Of a stretch of DNA of 64,000 bases, positions 49,916 to 58,543 are shown in pieces. Below the pieces are notes generated by a model. That model was not told the DNA's origin, did not search any database, and was given only the letters and a program-made list of their open reading frames with translations. The stretch comes from JALORV01 sp963766365 (GTDB lineage: Bacteria > Pseudomonadota > Gammaproteobacteria > Burkholderiales > Burkholderiaceae_F): assembly GCA_963766365.1 (NCBI GenBank), contig CAVXZK010000016.1, forward strand, positions 1 through 64,000, in the 5' to 3' direction. Position 1 is the stretch's first letter. Each line of letters starts with the position of its first letter. The position numbers and the translations under genes are program-made.

Positions 49916-51103
49916 ATGAAGCTCCTGATCCGCACCCTGGTGGCGTTCGCGCTGGCCGCGAGTGTTCACGTCGCGCACGCCCAGCTGCGCCCCGAGGTCG
50001 GCAAGCCCCTGCAGCAGGCGGCGGAGTACCTGAAATCGGGCCGCGCCAAGGAGGCGCTGGCCAAGGTCCGCGAGGCCGATGCCGTCGCCAACAAGACACC
50101 TGCCGAGCAGTTGACGATCGACCGGATGCGCGGCGCCGCGGCGGCGCGCGCAGGCGACCCGCAGACTGCCATCAGGGCGTTCGAGGCAACGATGGCATCG
50201 GGCAGGCTCAGCCCGGGCGAGCAGGCACAGACGGCCGAGCAGCTCGCCTACCTCTACTCGCAGGTGAAGGACTGGGGCAAGACGCGTGAGTGGGCGCAGA
50301 AGGCCAGGCAGATGGGCGGAAACGCGACCGAGCTCGACAAGCTGCTCGCCTACGTCAACTCTCAGTCCGGGGACTTCGCTGCCGTTGCGCGCGACGCGCA
50401 GGCCGCGATCGAGGCGGCGGAGAAGGCTGGGCGCCGCCCTGAAGAGGCGGATCTGCTGCGCCTGTCGGACGCACTGCGCCGCACCGGCAACAACGCCGGG
50501 CAGTCGGCCGTGCTCGAGAAGCTGGTTACCTATTATCCGAAGCAGGAATACTGGGCGATCGTCCTTGGTCGCATCCAGAGCAAGCCCGGTTTCTCGGGCC
50601 GCCTCACGTTCGACGTCATGCGGCTGAGGCGCGAGACCAAGACGCTCGAGACGGCGGAAGACTATGTCGAGATGACCCAGCTGGCGCTGCAAAATGGCCA
50701 GGCGGCGGAAGCGAGGGCGGTCATCGATGAGGGTTTTGCCCGCGGCATCGTCGGCAAGGGGGCCGAGGCCGAGCGGCAGAAGCGCCTGCAGGTTCTGGCC
50801 GTGCAGAAGGCCAATGACGCACCGAACGATCTCGCCAAGGCCGAAGCCGAATCGTCAGGCGACGCCAATGCCCTGGTGCGCATCGGCATGGCCTACACCG
50901 GGCTCGGGCAGTTCGACAAGGGCATTGCGCTGATGCAGAAGGGCATCGCCGCGGGCGGGCACAGGCACCTCGACGATGCACGCCTGCATCTCGGCATCGC
51001 CTACCTGCGCGCCGGTAACAAGGCCAAGGCCAACGAAACGCTGCGCGCGGTCAAGGGCACGGATGGCGCCGCAGACCTGGCGCGGCTCTGGACGCGCGTC
51101 TAG
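49916..51103 (+). CDS. Exported tetratricopeptide-repeat protein of the Ton operon
   Basis: This 395-residue protein has a signal peptide ending AAS VHVAHAQ and then helical TPR-like repeats through the whole length (for example KPLQQAAEYLKSGRAKEALAK, ALVRIGMAYTGLGQFDKGI and DDARLHLGIAYLRAGNKAKA). It is probably periplasmic. It starts eight bases after exbD copy 2, so it belongs to the same transcript. No enzymatic motif is seen. A scaffolding or assembly role with the Ton motor is possible but is inference only. A GTG at 49910 is an alternative start. Confidence 0.82.
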   Translation: MKLLIRTLVAFALAASVHVAHAQLRPEVGKPLQQAAEYLKSGRAKEALAKVREADAVANKTPAEQLTIDRMRGAAAARAGDPQTAIRAFEATMASGRLSPGEQAQTAEQLAYLYSQVKDWGKTREWAQKARQMGGNATELDKLLAYVNSQSGDFAAVARDAQAAIEAAEKAGRRPEEADLLRLSDALRRTGNNAGQSAVLEKLVTYYPKQEYWAIVLGRIQSKPGFSGRLTFDVMRLRRETKTLETAEDYVEMTQLALQNGQAAEARAVIDEGFARGIVGKGAEAERQKRLQVLAVQKANDAPNDLAKAEAESSGDANALVRIGMAYTGLGQFDKGIALMQKGIAAGGHRHLDDARLHLGIAYLRAGNKAKANETLRAVKGTDGAADLARLWTRV

Positions 51104-51135
51104 CGGCGCAACTTCGCGCTGCCGGGTTGCGCCGC
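51103..51135. terminator. Perfect 10-bp inverted repeat between convergent genes
   Basis: GCGGCGCAAC and GTTGCGCCGC are exact reverse complements 13 bases apart, beginning at the last base of the TPR gene stop. There is no T run. It lies between two convergent genes and may act as a bidirectional transcription barrier. Confidence 0.45.
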
Positions 51136-51181
51136 ATCGGTCAGCCTGGTCACAGGTCGGCCCCAGTTCGGTCTTGCCGGC

Positions 51182-51598
51182 CTACTTTCTCAACGTGGAC
51201 AGATAGGCGACGACGTCCTCGATCTGTTCAGCCGTCAGGGCCGGCGACGGGGTGCCGAAGCTGGTCTTGTGAAAGCTGGGCATTGCGGTGCCCCGAGTGA
51301 CGCGCGACAGGTCGACCACCGACAACCGCAACTGCGCCGCGGTCAACGCGGCGCCGACACCATCGAGTGCGGGCCCCTTGTTTCCGCCGGGCTGCATCTC
51401 CTTGTCCTTGATCGAGTGACAGGTGAGACAGTTGGCCGGACCGCGCTTGATCAACAGTGCCTTGCCGCGGGCGGCGTCGCCCGGCTTGCCCGTCAGCGAC
51501 TGCGGGATGCCGTCACCGACCACCTTGTAGTCGGGCACCTGGGCCTGCACGCCACCGGTCAGTCCAAGAGCCACGCTCAACCAGAGTAAGCGCCTCAT
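51182..51598 (-). CDS. SoxX-like monoheme cytochrome c
   Basis: This 138-residue exported c-type cytochrome has a signal peptide (LLWLSVALGLTGGVQAQ), heme-binding CLTCH and a distal Met in GTAMPSFHK. The pattern ALDGVGAALTAAQLRLSVVD and ALTAEQIEDVVAYLSTL is that of SoxX, the small subunit of the SoxXA cytochrome in thiosulfate oxidation. No soxA, soxYZ or soxB is in the window, so it is either an orphan or serves another electron route. The frame is open upstream to 51787, but that part lacks homology and the signal peptide sets the start. Confidence 0.8.
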   Translation of the reverse strand: MRRLLWLSVALGLTGGVQAQVPDYKVVGDGIPQSLTGKPGDAARGKALLIKRGPANCLTCHSIKDKEMQPGGNKGPALDGVGAALTAAQLRLSVVDLSRVTRGTAMPSFHKTSFGTPSPALTAEQIEDVVAYLSTLRK

Positions 51599-51837
51599 CG
51601 CGATTCCAGGGATACCTCCCCGCTCCGTGGTTACTCCCGGACCGGTCGCACGTCGACGCGCGTCGTCTCCAGGAATCCGGGTACGCGTGCAGTCTGGCGC
51701 GCCCTGAAAAGCAGGTATTGGCCCAGAGCAATCCGGCACCTCGAGGGTGACTTCCGCCGTGCCTTCCTTATGTCGCCGCAAGCGCAAGCTGAAGTCACAC
51801 GCCGCCGCCGTCCTGAATCACGGCGATCCGTGAGGGC

Positions 51838-51870
51838 AAAAAAACGCCCGCGGTTTCCCGCGGGCGTTTT
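51838..51870 (-). terminator. Strong rho-independent terminator for the TonB-dependent receptor gene
   Basis: AACGCCCGCGG, loop, CCGCGGGCGTT forms a GC-rich stem. On the minus strand it is followed by a run of seven or more T. It sits 24 bases past the receptor stop. The T-side on the plus strand is also present, so it may work both ways. The bases 51599-51837 between it and the cytochrome hold no gene that I can support. Confidence 0.85.
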
Positions 51871-51893
51871 GGACGGTCGTTCTTCGGTCTGTC

Positions 51894-54787
51894 TTAGAAG
51901 AACTTGTACTGCGCCGTCAGGTAGTACACGCGGCCCAGGGGGCTGGCGACCGTGGGGTCGTAGCCCATCTGGAAGTAGGTCTGCTGGTTGGTCACCGGCG
52001 GATGGTTGTTGAACAGGTTGGTGACGCCGGCCACGAGGGCCAGGTTCTTCACGCCGGTCCAGCGGCCGTACAGGTCCCACGTGCCCCACGCTGCCACCTT
52101 GCGGACCGAGCCGTCGGCGTTCGTGTACTCGTCCTCGTATTGGCTCGAGAAGTTGTTGCCGATCGTGACGGTCCACGGGCCGCTCATCCACGAACCGGAC
52201 AGGTAGTGGCGATAGCGCTGTACTGGCCCGAACGTCGCGTAGGTGCCGACGGTCGACTGCCACTCCGGCCGGCGAGGAAGGTGTTCTTCTGCTCCTGCTC
52301 GAAGATGTACGTCGCGTTGTACGAGAACGTCAGGTCGCCGAAGCCGGTCTGCGGGATGCGCAGCTTGGCTTCGATGTCGACACCGTTGGTGTTCTGGTCG
52401 GCGATGTTCAGGAACTGGTTGAAGCGCCGAATCCAGCACCGTGATGATTGCCGACGCCGGTGACAGGCAGCGACCCGGCTCTGCGCGAACTGCGCGTAGC
52501 CGCCGCTGCACGACAGCGTCGCGTTGTTGAAGCCATCGATGCAGTCCTGGATGATCGAGTCGCCGTTCGGGGTGCCGATCAGGTCGGTCTGCTGGATCCA
52601 CCAGAAGTCGACGCCGACCGAGAAGTCACGCGTGGGCTCGAACACGAAACCAACCGACCACTGGTCCGAGGTCTCGGGTTCCAGACCCTTGTTGCCGGCG
52701 TTCGTGACCGACAGCTGCGCGCCGCAGTACAGCGGGTTGAAGATGCCACCGGCGTCTTCGGTCGCAGCCCACCTGGGCCTCGTACCACGGGTCGTTGTAC
52801 TGGCCTCCCGAGTTGGTCCGGGCGGGCACCGCCACCAGGTCCGGGATCGTCGGGGCGCGGAAACCCTGCCCGTACGAACCACGCACCAGCAAGGCGCTGG
52901 TCGGCTGCCAGCGCAGGCCGACCTTAGGCGACACGTTGCTGCCGAAGTCACTGTAGTCGTCCCAGCGGACCGCCACCTGGGCGTCGAGGTTCTTGATGAT
53001 CGGGATCGACAGTTCGCCGAACAGCGAGAAGACGGTGCGGTCGCCCGTGTTCAGCGAATTGCTCGCCCGCGCCGCCGATGATGTCCGACGAACCGAGGAT
53101 TGCCGACGGCGTATCGGTGTACTCCTGGTCCTGGTACTGGAAGCCGACGGCCAGTGCCATCGGGCCGGCCGGCAGGTTCATGATCTCCTTCGATGCGACG
53201 CCGTCGATCACCCACGCGGTGGTCTTCGCCGTGCGCATCTGGCCAAGGGCCTGGGTCGAATTCAGCGCCGCCAAGACCCGCGGCGTCGTTGTAGCCGAAC
53301 GGGTTGATGACGCCGGTGTACATCGTCGGAAGCAGCTTGGATTCGAGCAGGTAGCCAGCCAGATAGGTTTCCGTGGCCTCGCTCGAGATGTAGTACGTGC
53401 CGGCGTTGTAGTCCCAGCCCCAGGCGAGGCCGGAAATGCCGAGCAGGATGCGGTACTCGTCGGTCTCGACCTCGTTGGTCCGCGGCCCGGTCTCGAGCGC
53501 GCGCCAGTAGATATTCAGGTCACCGGTAACGGGCCTGCTCGCGACGGCCGGGACGATGCCGTTGCCCGGGTAGTACTTGCCGCCCTCCGGGTACAGCAGC
53601 GGCAGCGTGGTGCCGTCCGGCTGCTTCTTGGTCGTCGCTTCCGATGCCGGCGTCTGCGAAATGCGGAAGGTCGACGTCTGCTTGGCCCACGAGGCTTCGG
53701 CAAAGATCTGCGTGTCCGCGTTCAGCTGGAACGTGCCGCGGCCGAGGAACGACATCACCTCGTTTTCCGGCAGGATGTCGATCTGGCTGGCGTAGTCGTA
53801 GCGGCAGCGGACGGACGTCTCGGTAAAGCTGACCCGGCCCTGAGAGGACGCGAGCCTGAAGACAGCAAGTCGTAGGACGCCGGAATCGAACAACCGGCGG
53901 ACGGGAAGATACCCTGGAAGGGATCCGTAACGACGCCAGGAACCGCACCGCTAAACGCCGGCGCGTACGGGCTGAAGAAACCGCTGTCGGCTGACGATGT
54001 TGGCCGGGAACGAGTTCGAGCTGGTCCGTTGCCCATATGGGAAACCAAACACGCCCGGATCGGTCGAGATATCGCGGCGCAGCGCCGTCTTCGAGAAGTC
54101 GCGGTCCTTCGCTGCAACCGATTCCTGCTTGGTGTAAGCAAACACGCCAAAGATATTGAAACGGTCTTTGGCGAGGTCGCCCCAGCCGGCAAGGATGTTG
54201 GCCTGAAACTGTTCGCCGCCCTCTTCCTGCGGCAGGAAGTAGCCGCCGTAGACCTGCACGCCGGAATAGTCCTTGCGCGTGATGAAGTTGATCACGCCGC
54301 CGACCGCGTCCGTACCGTAGATGGCCGACGCACCCTCGCGAAGTACCTCAACGCGCTCGATCGCCGCGAACGGGATCTGCTGCAGGTTGACCGCGCCGCC
54401 GTCGAAGGCGTACACGGCCATGCGGCGGCCGTTTAGCAGGATCAGCGTGCTGTTGGAGCCGAGGCCGCGCAGCGACGCGCCGGAGAAGCCCGGTCGTGCC
54501 GCGTCGCCGAGCGCGTTGGCGATGTTGTAGCCCTGTCCGCTGTTCGCGACCAGCTTGTCGACCAGCTGGGCGGCGTTGACGACACCGAGTTGATCGATTT
54601 CCTGGCGCGTGATCGTGGTGACCGGCAGAGCCGATTCGCCCTCGATCCGCTTGATCGCCGAACCCGTGATCTCCACCCGCTCTAGCTGCTGTGGTGTCTG
54701 GGCGAGGGCAGGGCTAATGACCGCGGTACACGCCAGACCGCCGAACGCGATCGCTAGCGCTCGGGTAATCGGTTTCGCTTGAAACAT
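51894..54787 (-). CDS. TonB-dependent outer-membrane receptor, multiply frameshifted
   Basis: This is a ligand-gated beta-barrel for uptake of a scarce nutrient. The ATG at 54787 has a strong GGGGGAG site and starts a signal peptide (ALAIAFGGLACTAVISPALAQ). The plug domain is intact: QQLERVEITGSAIKRI, LRGLGSNSTLILLNGRRM, VEVLREGASAIYGTDAVGGV. The barrel is in several frames between about 53985 and 52265 and ends YYLTAQYKFF, with the terminal F of a barrel protein. At least seven indels are needed to read it through. The repaired length is about 950 residues. Its neighbours (S9 peptidase, peptide ABC importer) suggest a peptide ligand, but this is not shown by the receptor itself. Confidence 0.85.
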
Positions 54788-55174
54788 TGGGTACTCCCCC
54801 TTTTGCTGACAGTTGGTTCGTCGCACCCGAACGCCAGGTCGGAAGTCTCCTCAACCGCCCACCAAGCCCTCCTGCGCGAGTGGGAGGATTGTTACGGCGC
54901 CATTACTGGCTCGCAAACAAAAGTTTCCTCGATGATGCGTACTGTTGTATTTCACCTACAGGGAGCCCCCCGCCCCCCGCCCGCAGCGCACGGGCGCGGA
55001 AGCCAGGACGACAGGTCGGGGCGTATTGCGTCGCAACAAGAATGGGGTTGGGCGGGTGACGCGACTTGCTGCACTGCCCCAAACGGTGGCAGCCTTCACG
55101 GCTGGAAAAGACGGCGCAGCGACAGTGCGCGTCCTGAACCCCCGGGAAACGAATTCCACCTTGCGAGTCACTCG
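54788..55174. other. Divergent intergenic region, receptor and S9 peptidase
   Basis: This 387-base gap contains the promoters for both genes. On the minus strand a TTGCGA box (54911-54916) and a TAACAA box (54889-54894) with a 16-base spacer are a plausible promoter for the receptor. The right half is GC-rich and has a C-run near 54966-54980. No Fur box or obvious operator was found, and no small gene is supported. Confidence 0.4.
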
Positions 55175-57184
55175 ATGAATCTCGTCCTGCGCCTGCTGAC
55201 CGCGTTCGCCGCTCTGATGCTCCTGCCGGCGGCTATCGCCCAGACGGCTCCTGCATCGGCCGGCAAGCCCATACCGGTCGAAGATTTTTTCAAGAACCCG
55301 CGCTTCACCCAGGTGACGCTGTCGCCGAGCGGTCGCTATCTGGCGGCGATCATTCCGATCAATGATCGCCGCAACATCGCAGTCATCGACCTGAACGATG
55401 CGACCCAGGTGAACGTCATCACGGCGTTCAAGGAAAGCGACGTGCGCTCGATCGCGTGGGTCAACGACGATCGGCTGGTGTATTCGCTGATCGACCTTCA
55501 GCGGCCGGTGGCGGACCAGCTGGGGGCGGGACTCTTCGCGGTCAATCGGGACGCAACCCGGTATCGGGAACTCTCCGCGGTTGAAGTGCGAGACGCGAGG
55601 GGCAACCGGGCGGCGGGGTCGGTGCCCCGGTACGCCTCCCTGCACGGCGTCATGCGTCCGGCGCAGGGGGACGACATCATCGTCACGTCCAACGAGCGGA
55701 ACCTGAGGTTTCCCGATCTGTTCCGCATGGACACGAGGACCGGGCGCAAGACGCTGATCACCGAGACGCGTCCCGGAGACGTCGTTCGCTGGGTCATCGA
55801 CCGCGATTACGTCGCACGCGCAGCCGTGACCACGGCCGACAAGTTCAGCGCCGACAAGGACAAGTTGAAGCAGACGGTCTGGTACCGCGAGTCCGCGACC
55901 GCACCATGGCGCAAGGTGGTCGAGTTCCATCCCTTCACCGAACCGCAGAAGCAGACCAGCCCGGTCGCGTTCGATTACGAGGGTCGTCTGATCCTCGCGG
56001 CGCGCAATGGCGAGGATCGCGAAGCGCTGTATTACTACGACCCGGCCAGCAACAAACTGGGCGAGCGCCTGGTCGCGCACAAGGACTACGACGTCGCTGG
56101 CGGGCTGGTATTCGACTACAACACGAAGAAGCTGGTCGGCGTACAGATCGACGGCGAGAAAACCGAACAGTTCTGGTTCGACAAGGACTGGGCCACCTGG
56201 CACAAGATGCTTGACCAGGCGCTGCCCGGCCATGTGAACCTGATCTCGCGCAACACCGACGGGAAGCGGCTGCTGGTCTACTCCTATTCGGACAAGGACC
56301 CGGGCAAGTACTACCTGTTCGACACCGAGAAGCGGCAGCTGATCGAGTTCCTCGCGGTCAAGCCCTGGATCAAGCCGCAGGAAATGGGCGAACAGCGGTT
56401 CATTCGCTACCAGGCGCGCGACGGCATGAGCATCCCAGCGTACCTGACGCTGCCGGCCGGCAAGCCGGCCAAGGACCTGCCGCTGGTGGTGCTGGTGCAC
56501 GGCGGCCCGTACGTGCGCGGCGAGACCTGGGGCTTCGACCGCGAGTCGCAGTTCCTGGCTTCGCGCGGCTATGCCGTGCTGCAGGCGGACTTCCGCGGCA
56601 GCACCGGTTACGGCTGGAAGCACTACTCGTCCGGGCTCAAGCAGTGGGGCCTGACGATGCAGGACGATCTGAACGACGGCGTCGACGTATTGGTCAAGCA
56701 GGGCATCGTCAACAAGGACCGCGTCTGCATTGCCGGCGCCAGCTATGGCGGCTACGCGGTGATGATGGGCCTGGTGCGCGATCCGCAGATCTGGAAGTGC
56801 GGAATCAACTGGGTCGGCGTCACGGACCTGTCGCTGCTGACCAATGCCACGTGGTCCGATACGAACCAGTACTGGGACGACGCCGAAGAGTGGTACAAGT
56901 TCGCGATTGGCGATTCCAGCGCAGACAGGCAACGCTTCGAACAGACTTCACCGCTGCGCAATGCCGGCAAGATCACGCGGCCGGTGCTGATGGCGTACGG
57001 GGCGGACGACCAGCGCGTACCGATCGAGCACGGTGAGCGCATGAAGTCGGCGCTGGAGAGCAACAAGGTGCCGGTCGAGTACGTGCTGTACTCGAGGGAA
57101 GGGCACGGGTTCCTGCTGGAAGCCAACAACATCGACTTCTGGAAGCGGGTCGAAGCCTTCCTCGCGAAGCATCTCGGCAACTAG
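55175..57184 (+). CDS. Exported S9-family prolyl-oligopeptidase-type peptidase
   Basis: This 669-residue serine peptidase starts with a signal peptide (LLTAFAALMLLPAAIAQ) and so acts in the periplasm or outside. An N-terminal beta-propeller (FTQVTLSPSGRYLAAIIPIN, IAWVNDDRLVY, LISRNTDGKRLLVYSYSDKD) is followed by an alpha/beta-hydrolase domain from about residue 410. The catalytic triad is S in GASYGGYAVM, D in YGADDQRVPIEH and H in SREGHGFLLE. The ATG at 55175 is chosen for the signal peptide. It is divergent from the TonB-dependent receptor; such pairs often serve uptake of peptides. Confidence 0.92.
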   Translation: MNLVLRLLTAFAALMLLPAAIAQTAPASAGKPIPVEDFFKNPRFTQVTLSPSGRYLAAIIPINDRRNIAVIDLNDATQVNVITAFKESDVRSIAWVNDDRLVYSLIDLQRPVADQLGAGLFAVNRDATRYRELSAVEVRDARGNRAAGSVPRYASLHGVMRPAQGDDIIVTSNERNLRFPDLFRMDTRTGRKTLITETRPGDVVRWVIDRDYVARAAVTTADKFSADKDKLKQTVWYRESATAPWRKVVEFHPFTEPQKQTSPVAFDYEGRLILAARNGEDREALYYYDPASNKLGERLVAHKDYDVAGGLVFDYNTKKLVGVQIDGEKTEQFWFDKDWATWHKMLDQALPGHVNLISRNTDGKRLLVYSYSDKDPGKYYLFDTEKRQLIEFLAVKPWIKPQEMGEQRFIRYQARDGMSIPAYLTLPAGKPAKDLPLVVLVHGGPYVRGETWGFDRESQFLASRGYAVLQADFRGSTGYGWKHYSSGLKQWGLTMQDDLNDGVDVLVKQGIVNKDRVCIAGASYGGYAVMMGLVRDPQIWKCGINWVGVTDLSLLTNATWSDTNQYWDDAEEWYKFAIGDSSADRQRFEQTSPLRNAGKITRPVLMAYGADDQRVPIEHGERMKSALESNKVPVEYVLYSREGHGFLLEANNIDFWKRVEAFLAKHLGN

Positions 57185-57195
57185 CGCGGTGAGTC

Positions 57196-57211
57196 GGCGG
57201 CACGCGCCGCC
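57196..57211. terminator. Short hairpin between convergent genes
   Basis: GGCGGC, loop ACGC, GCCGCC lies in the 33-base gap between the S9 peptidase and the methyltransferase. No T tract is present. Confidence 0.25.
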
Positions 57212-57217
57212 GTCCAC

Positions 57218-58538
57218 TTAACCGCTGATCTGGTACCCAGCTATTCCGGCGTAGGCCTCGGGCCGCCGCAGCAGCAGGCGGTCGATGCTTTCGAGGGCGC
57301 GATACCACGGTTCGAATTCCGTGAAGAGCGCCGCGTCGTCTGGTGGCGATGCTTCGGAGCCGCGCCGTACCTGATCGAAGATCTGGCCGAAACTGCGCTG
57401 GCCATCGAGCGCGGCAAAGAGGCCCCGGACATGCCGGCCAGGATCAAGGATACGGGCAAGTCCGGAGCGCGCGTGCTGCAGCACGAATGGCTTGCCGCCG
57501 TGGGCATCGATGACCGCGGCGACGTCCGCACCGGTGGCTGCGTCGTTCGCCAGCATTGGAACCATCGCCGCATCGCCATAGGGCGCGACGACGTCGGCCG
57601 CGCGCGTCGCATAGAACGAATGCGTGATGATCGCTCCGCTGATGAGTTCCGCCGCAGCACAGCGCGCGCGTTCGTCGAGCGCGGCGACGCGCGCAAGCAG
57701 CGCCGCCGTTGCCTTGGCCAGATGGCTCTCCGGCGCGTAGGGCAGGCGACCGCGGTGCCAGTCGGACCAGGTCACCGTGAGGCCGGCGCGGTCGGCGAAC
57801 CACTCGTAGATTTCCGGCACGGTATAGGCGCGATCCTGCGGGTGCAGCAGCAGGTCGTAGAGCCCCGCATCGCCACCGACCTTGTGGTCCTGGTGCAGGT
57901 CTTCGCCGCGGATGAACCAGTTGGTTGCCGGCACGGCGGCCAGGGTGGCGCGCGCAACGTCGAGTTTGCTTTCGTCGCTCGCCGTGTCGGCGCAGAGGAT
58001 GCGCAGCAGCGACTGCATCTGGTAGACGCCGGTCCGTCCGTACTGTGCGTAGAGCAGCAGACCCATCGCGCCGTCGGGCGCGAGAACCTCGAGCAGCGCA
58101 TCGAGTCCGCGGGGTGGATCGGGCAGAGTGATGCAGCACGCCGCAACAGTTGATGTAGCCAAACTCCCCGAGGCCCAGCTTCGGCGCCTCGAGCAGCGAG
58201 GCTTCAACAAACTGCACATTTGAAAGCCCGCGCAGGTGGACGCGCTCGCGGGCGATGTCCATTGCGGACCGGCTGATGTCGAGGTGCACGACCTCGGCGT
58301 CGAGCCCGCGCAGTTGCTCGGCCAGGAACACGGTGCCGTCGCCGGTGCCGCCACCGGCGACCAGCACGCGGAAGCCGTCGTTGAAGCTGCGAGCGCCGCG
58401 AAAGCAGTGGTGATTGACCATGCGCAGGTCGTCGAGCCACGTGCCGATGAGCCGCACACGTTCATCCTCGGGCTTGCGTTCCGGATAAGGAAAGCGCTCG
58501 TACTGGCGCTGGACCTGCGGATTCTCGGCGGCGGCCAT
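57218..58538 (-). CDS. Class I SAM-dependent methyltransferase of unknown substrate, single frameshift
   Basis: The N-terminus reads ENPQVQRQYERFPYPERKPED, then a SAM-binding motif VLVAGGGTGDGTVFLAEQL and LDISRSAMDIARERV, with YINCCGVLHH as motif IV. The C-terminal region of about 250 residues follows in the next frame (LPDPPRGLDALLEVLAPDG, QMQSLLRIL, FADRAGL). One extra base near 58130 explains the switch. The pattern matches large class I methyltransferases with a C-terminal domain of unknown role. It sits six bases downstream of the ABC importer gene on the same strand, so it is probably the last gene of that operon. Confidence 0.8.
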
Positions 58539-58543
58539 GGCTC

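Noticed and set aside
51599..51787. An N-terminal extension of the SoxX-like cytochrome, or a separate small gene
   Set aside because: The open frame continues upstream, but a good signal peptide starts at 51598 and the upstream residues have no coherent pattern. A neighbouring frame ends with a protein-like tail, but there is no start or ribosome site after the terminator at 51838.
54956..56932. A 658-codon open frame on the - strand
   Set aside because: It is the shadow of the S9 peptidase gene, whose catalytic triad is intact on the + strand.
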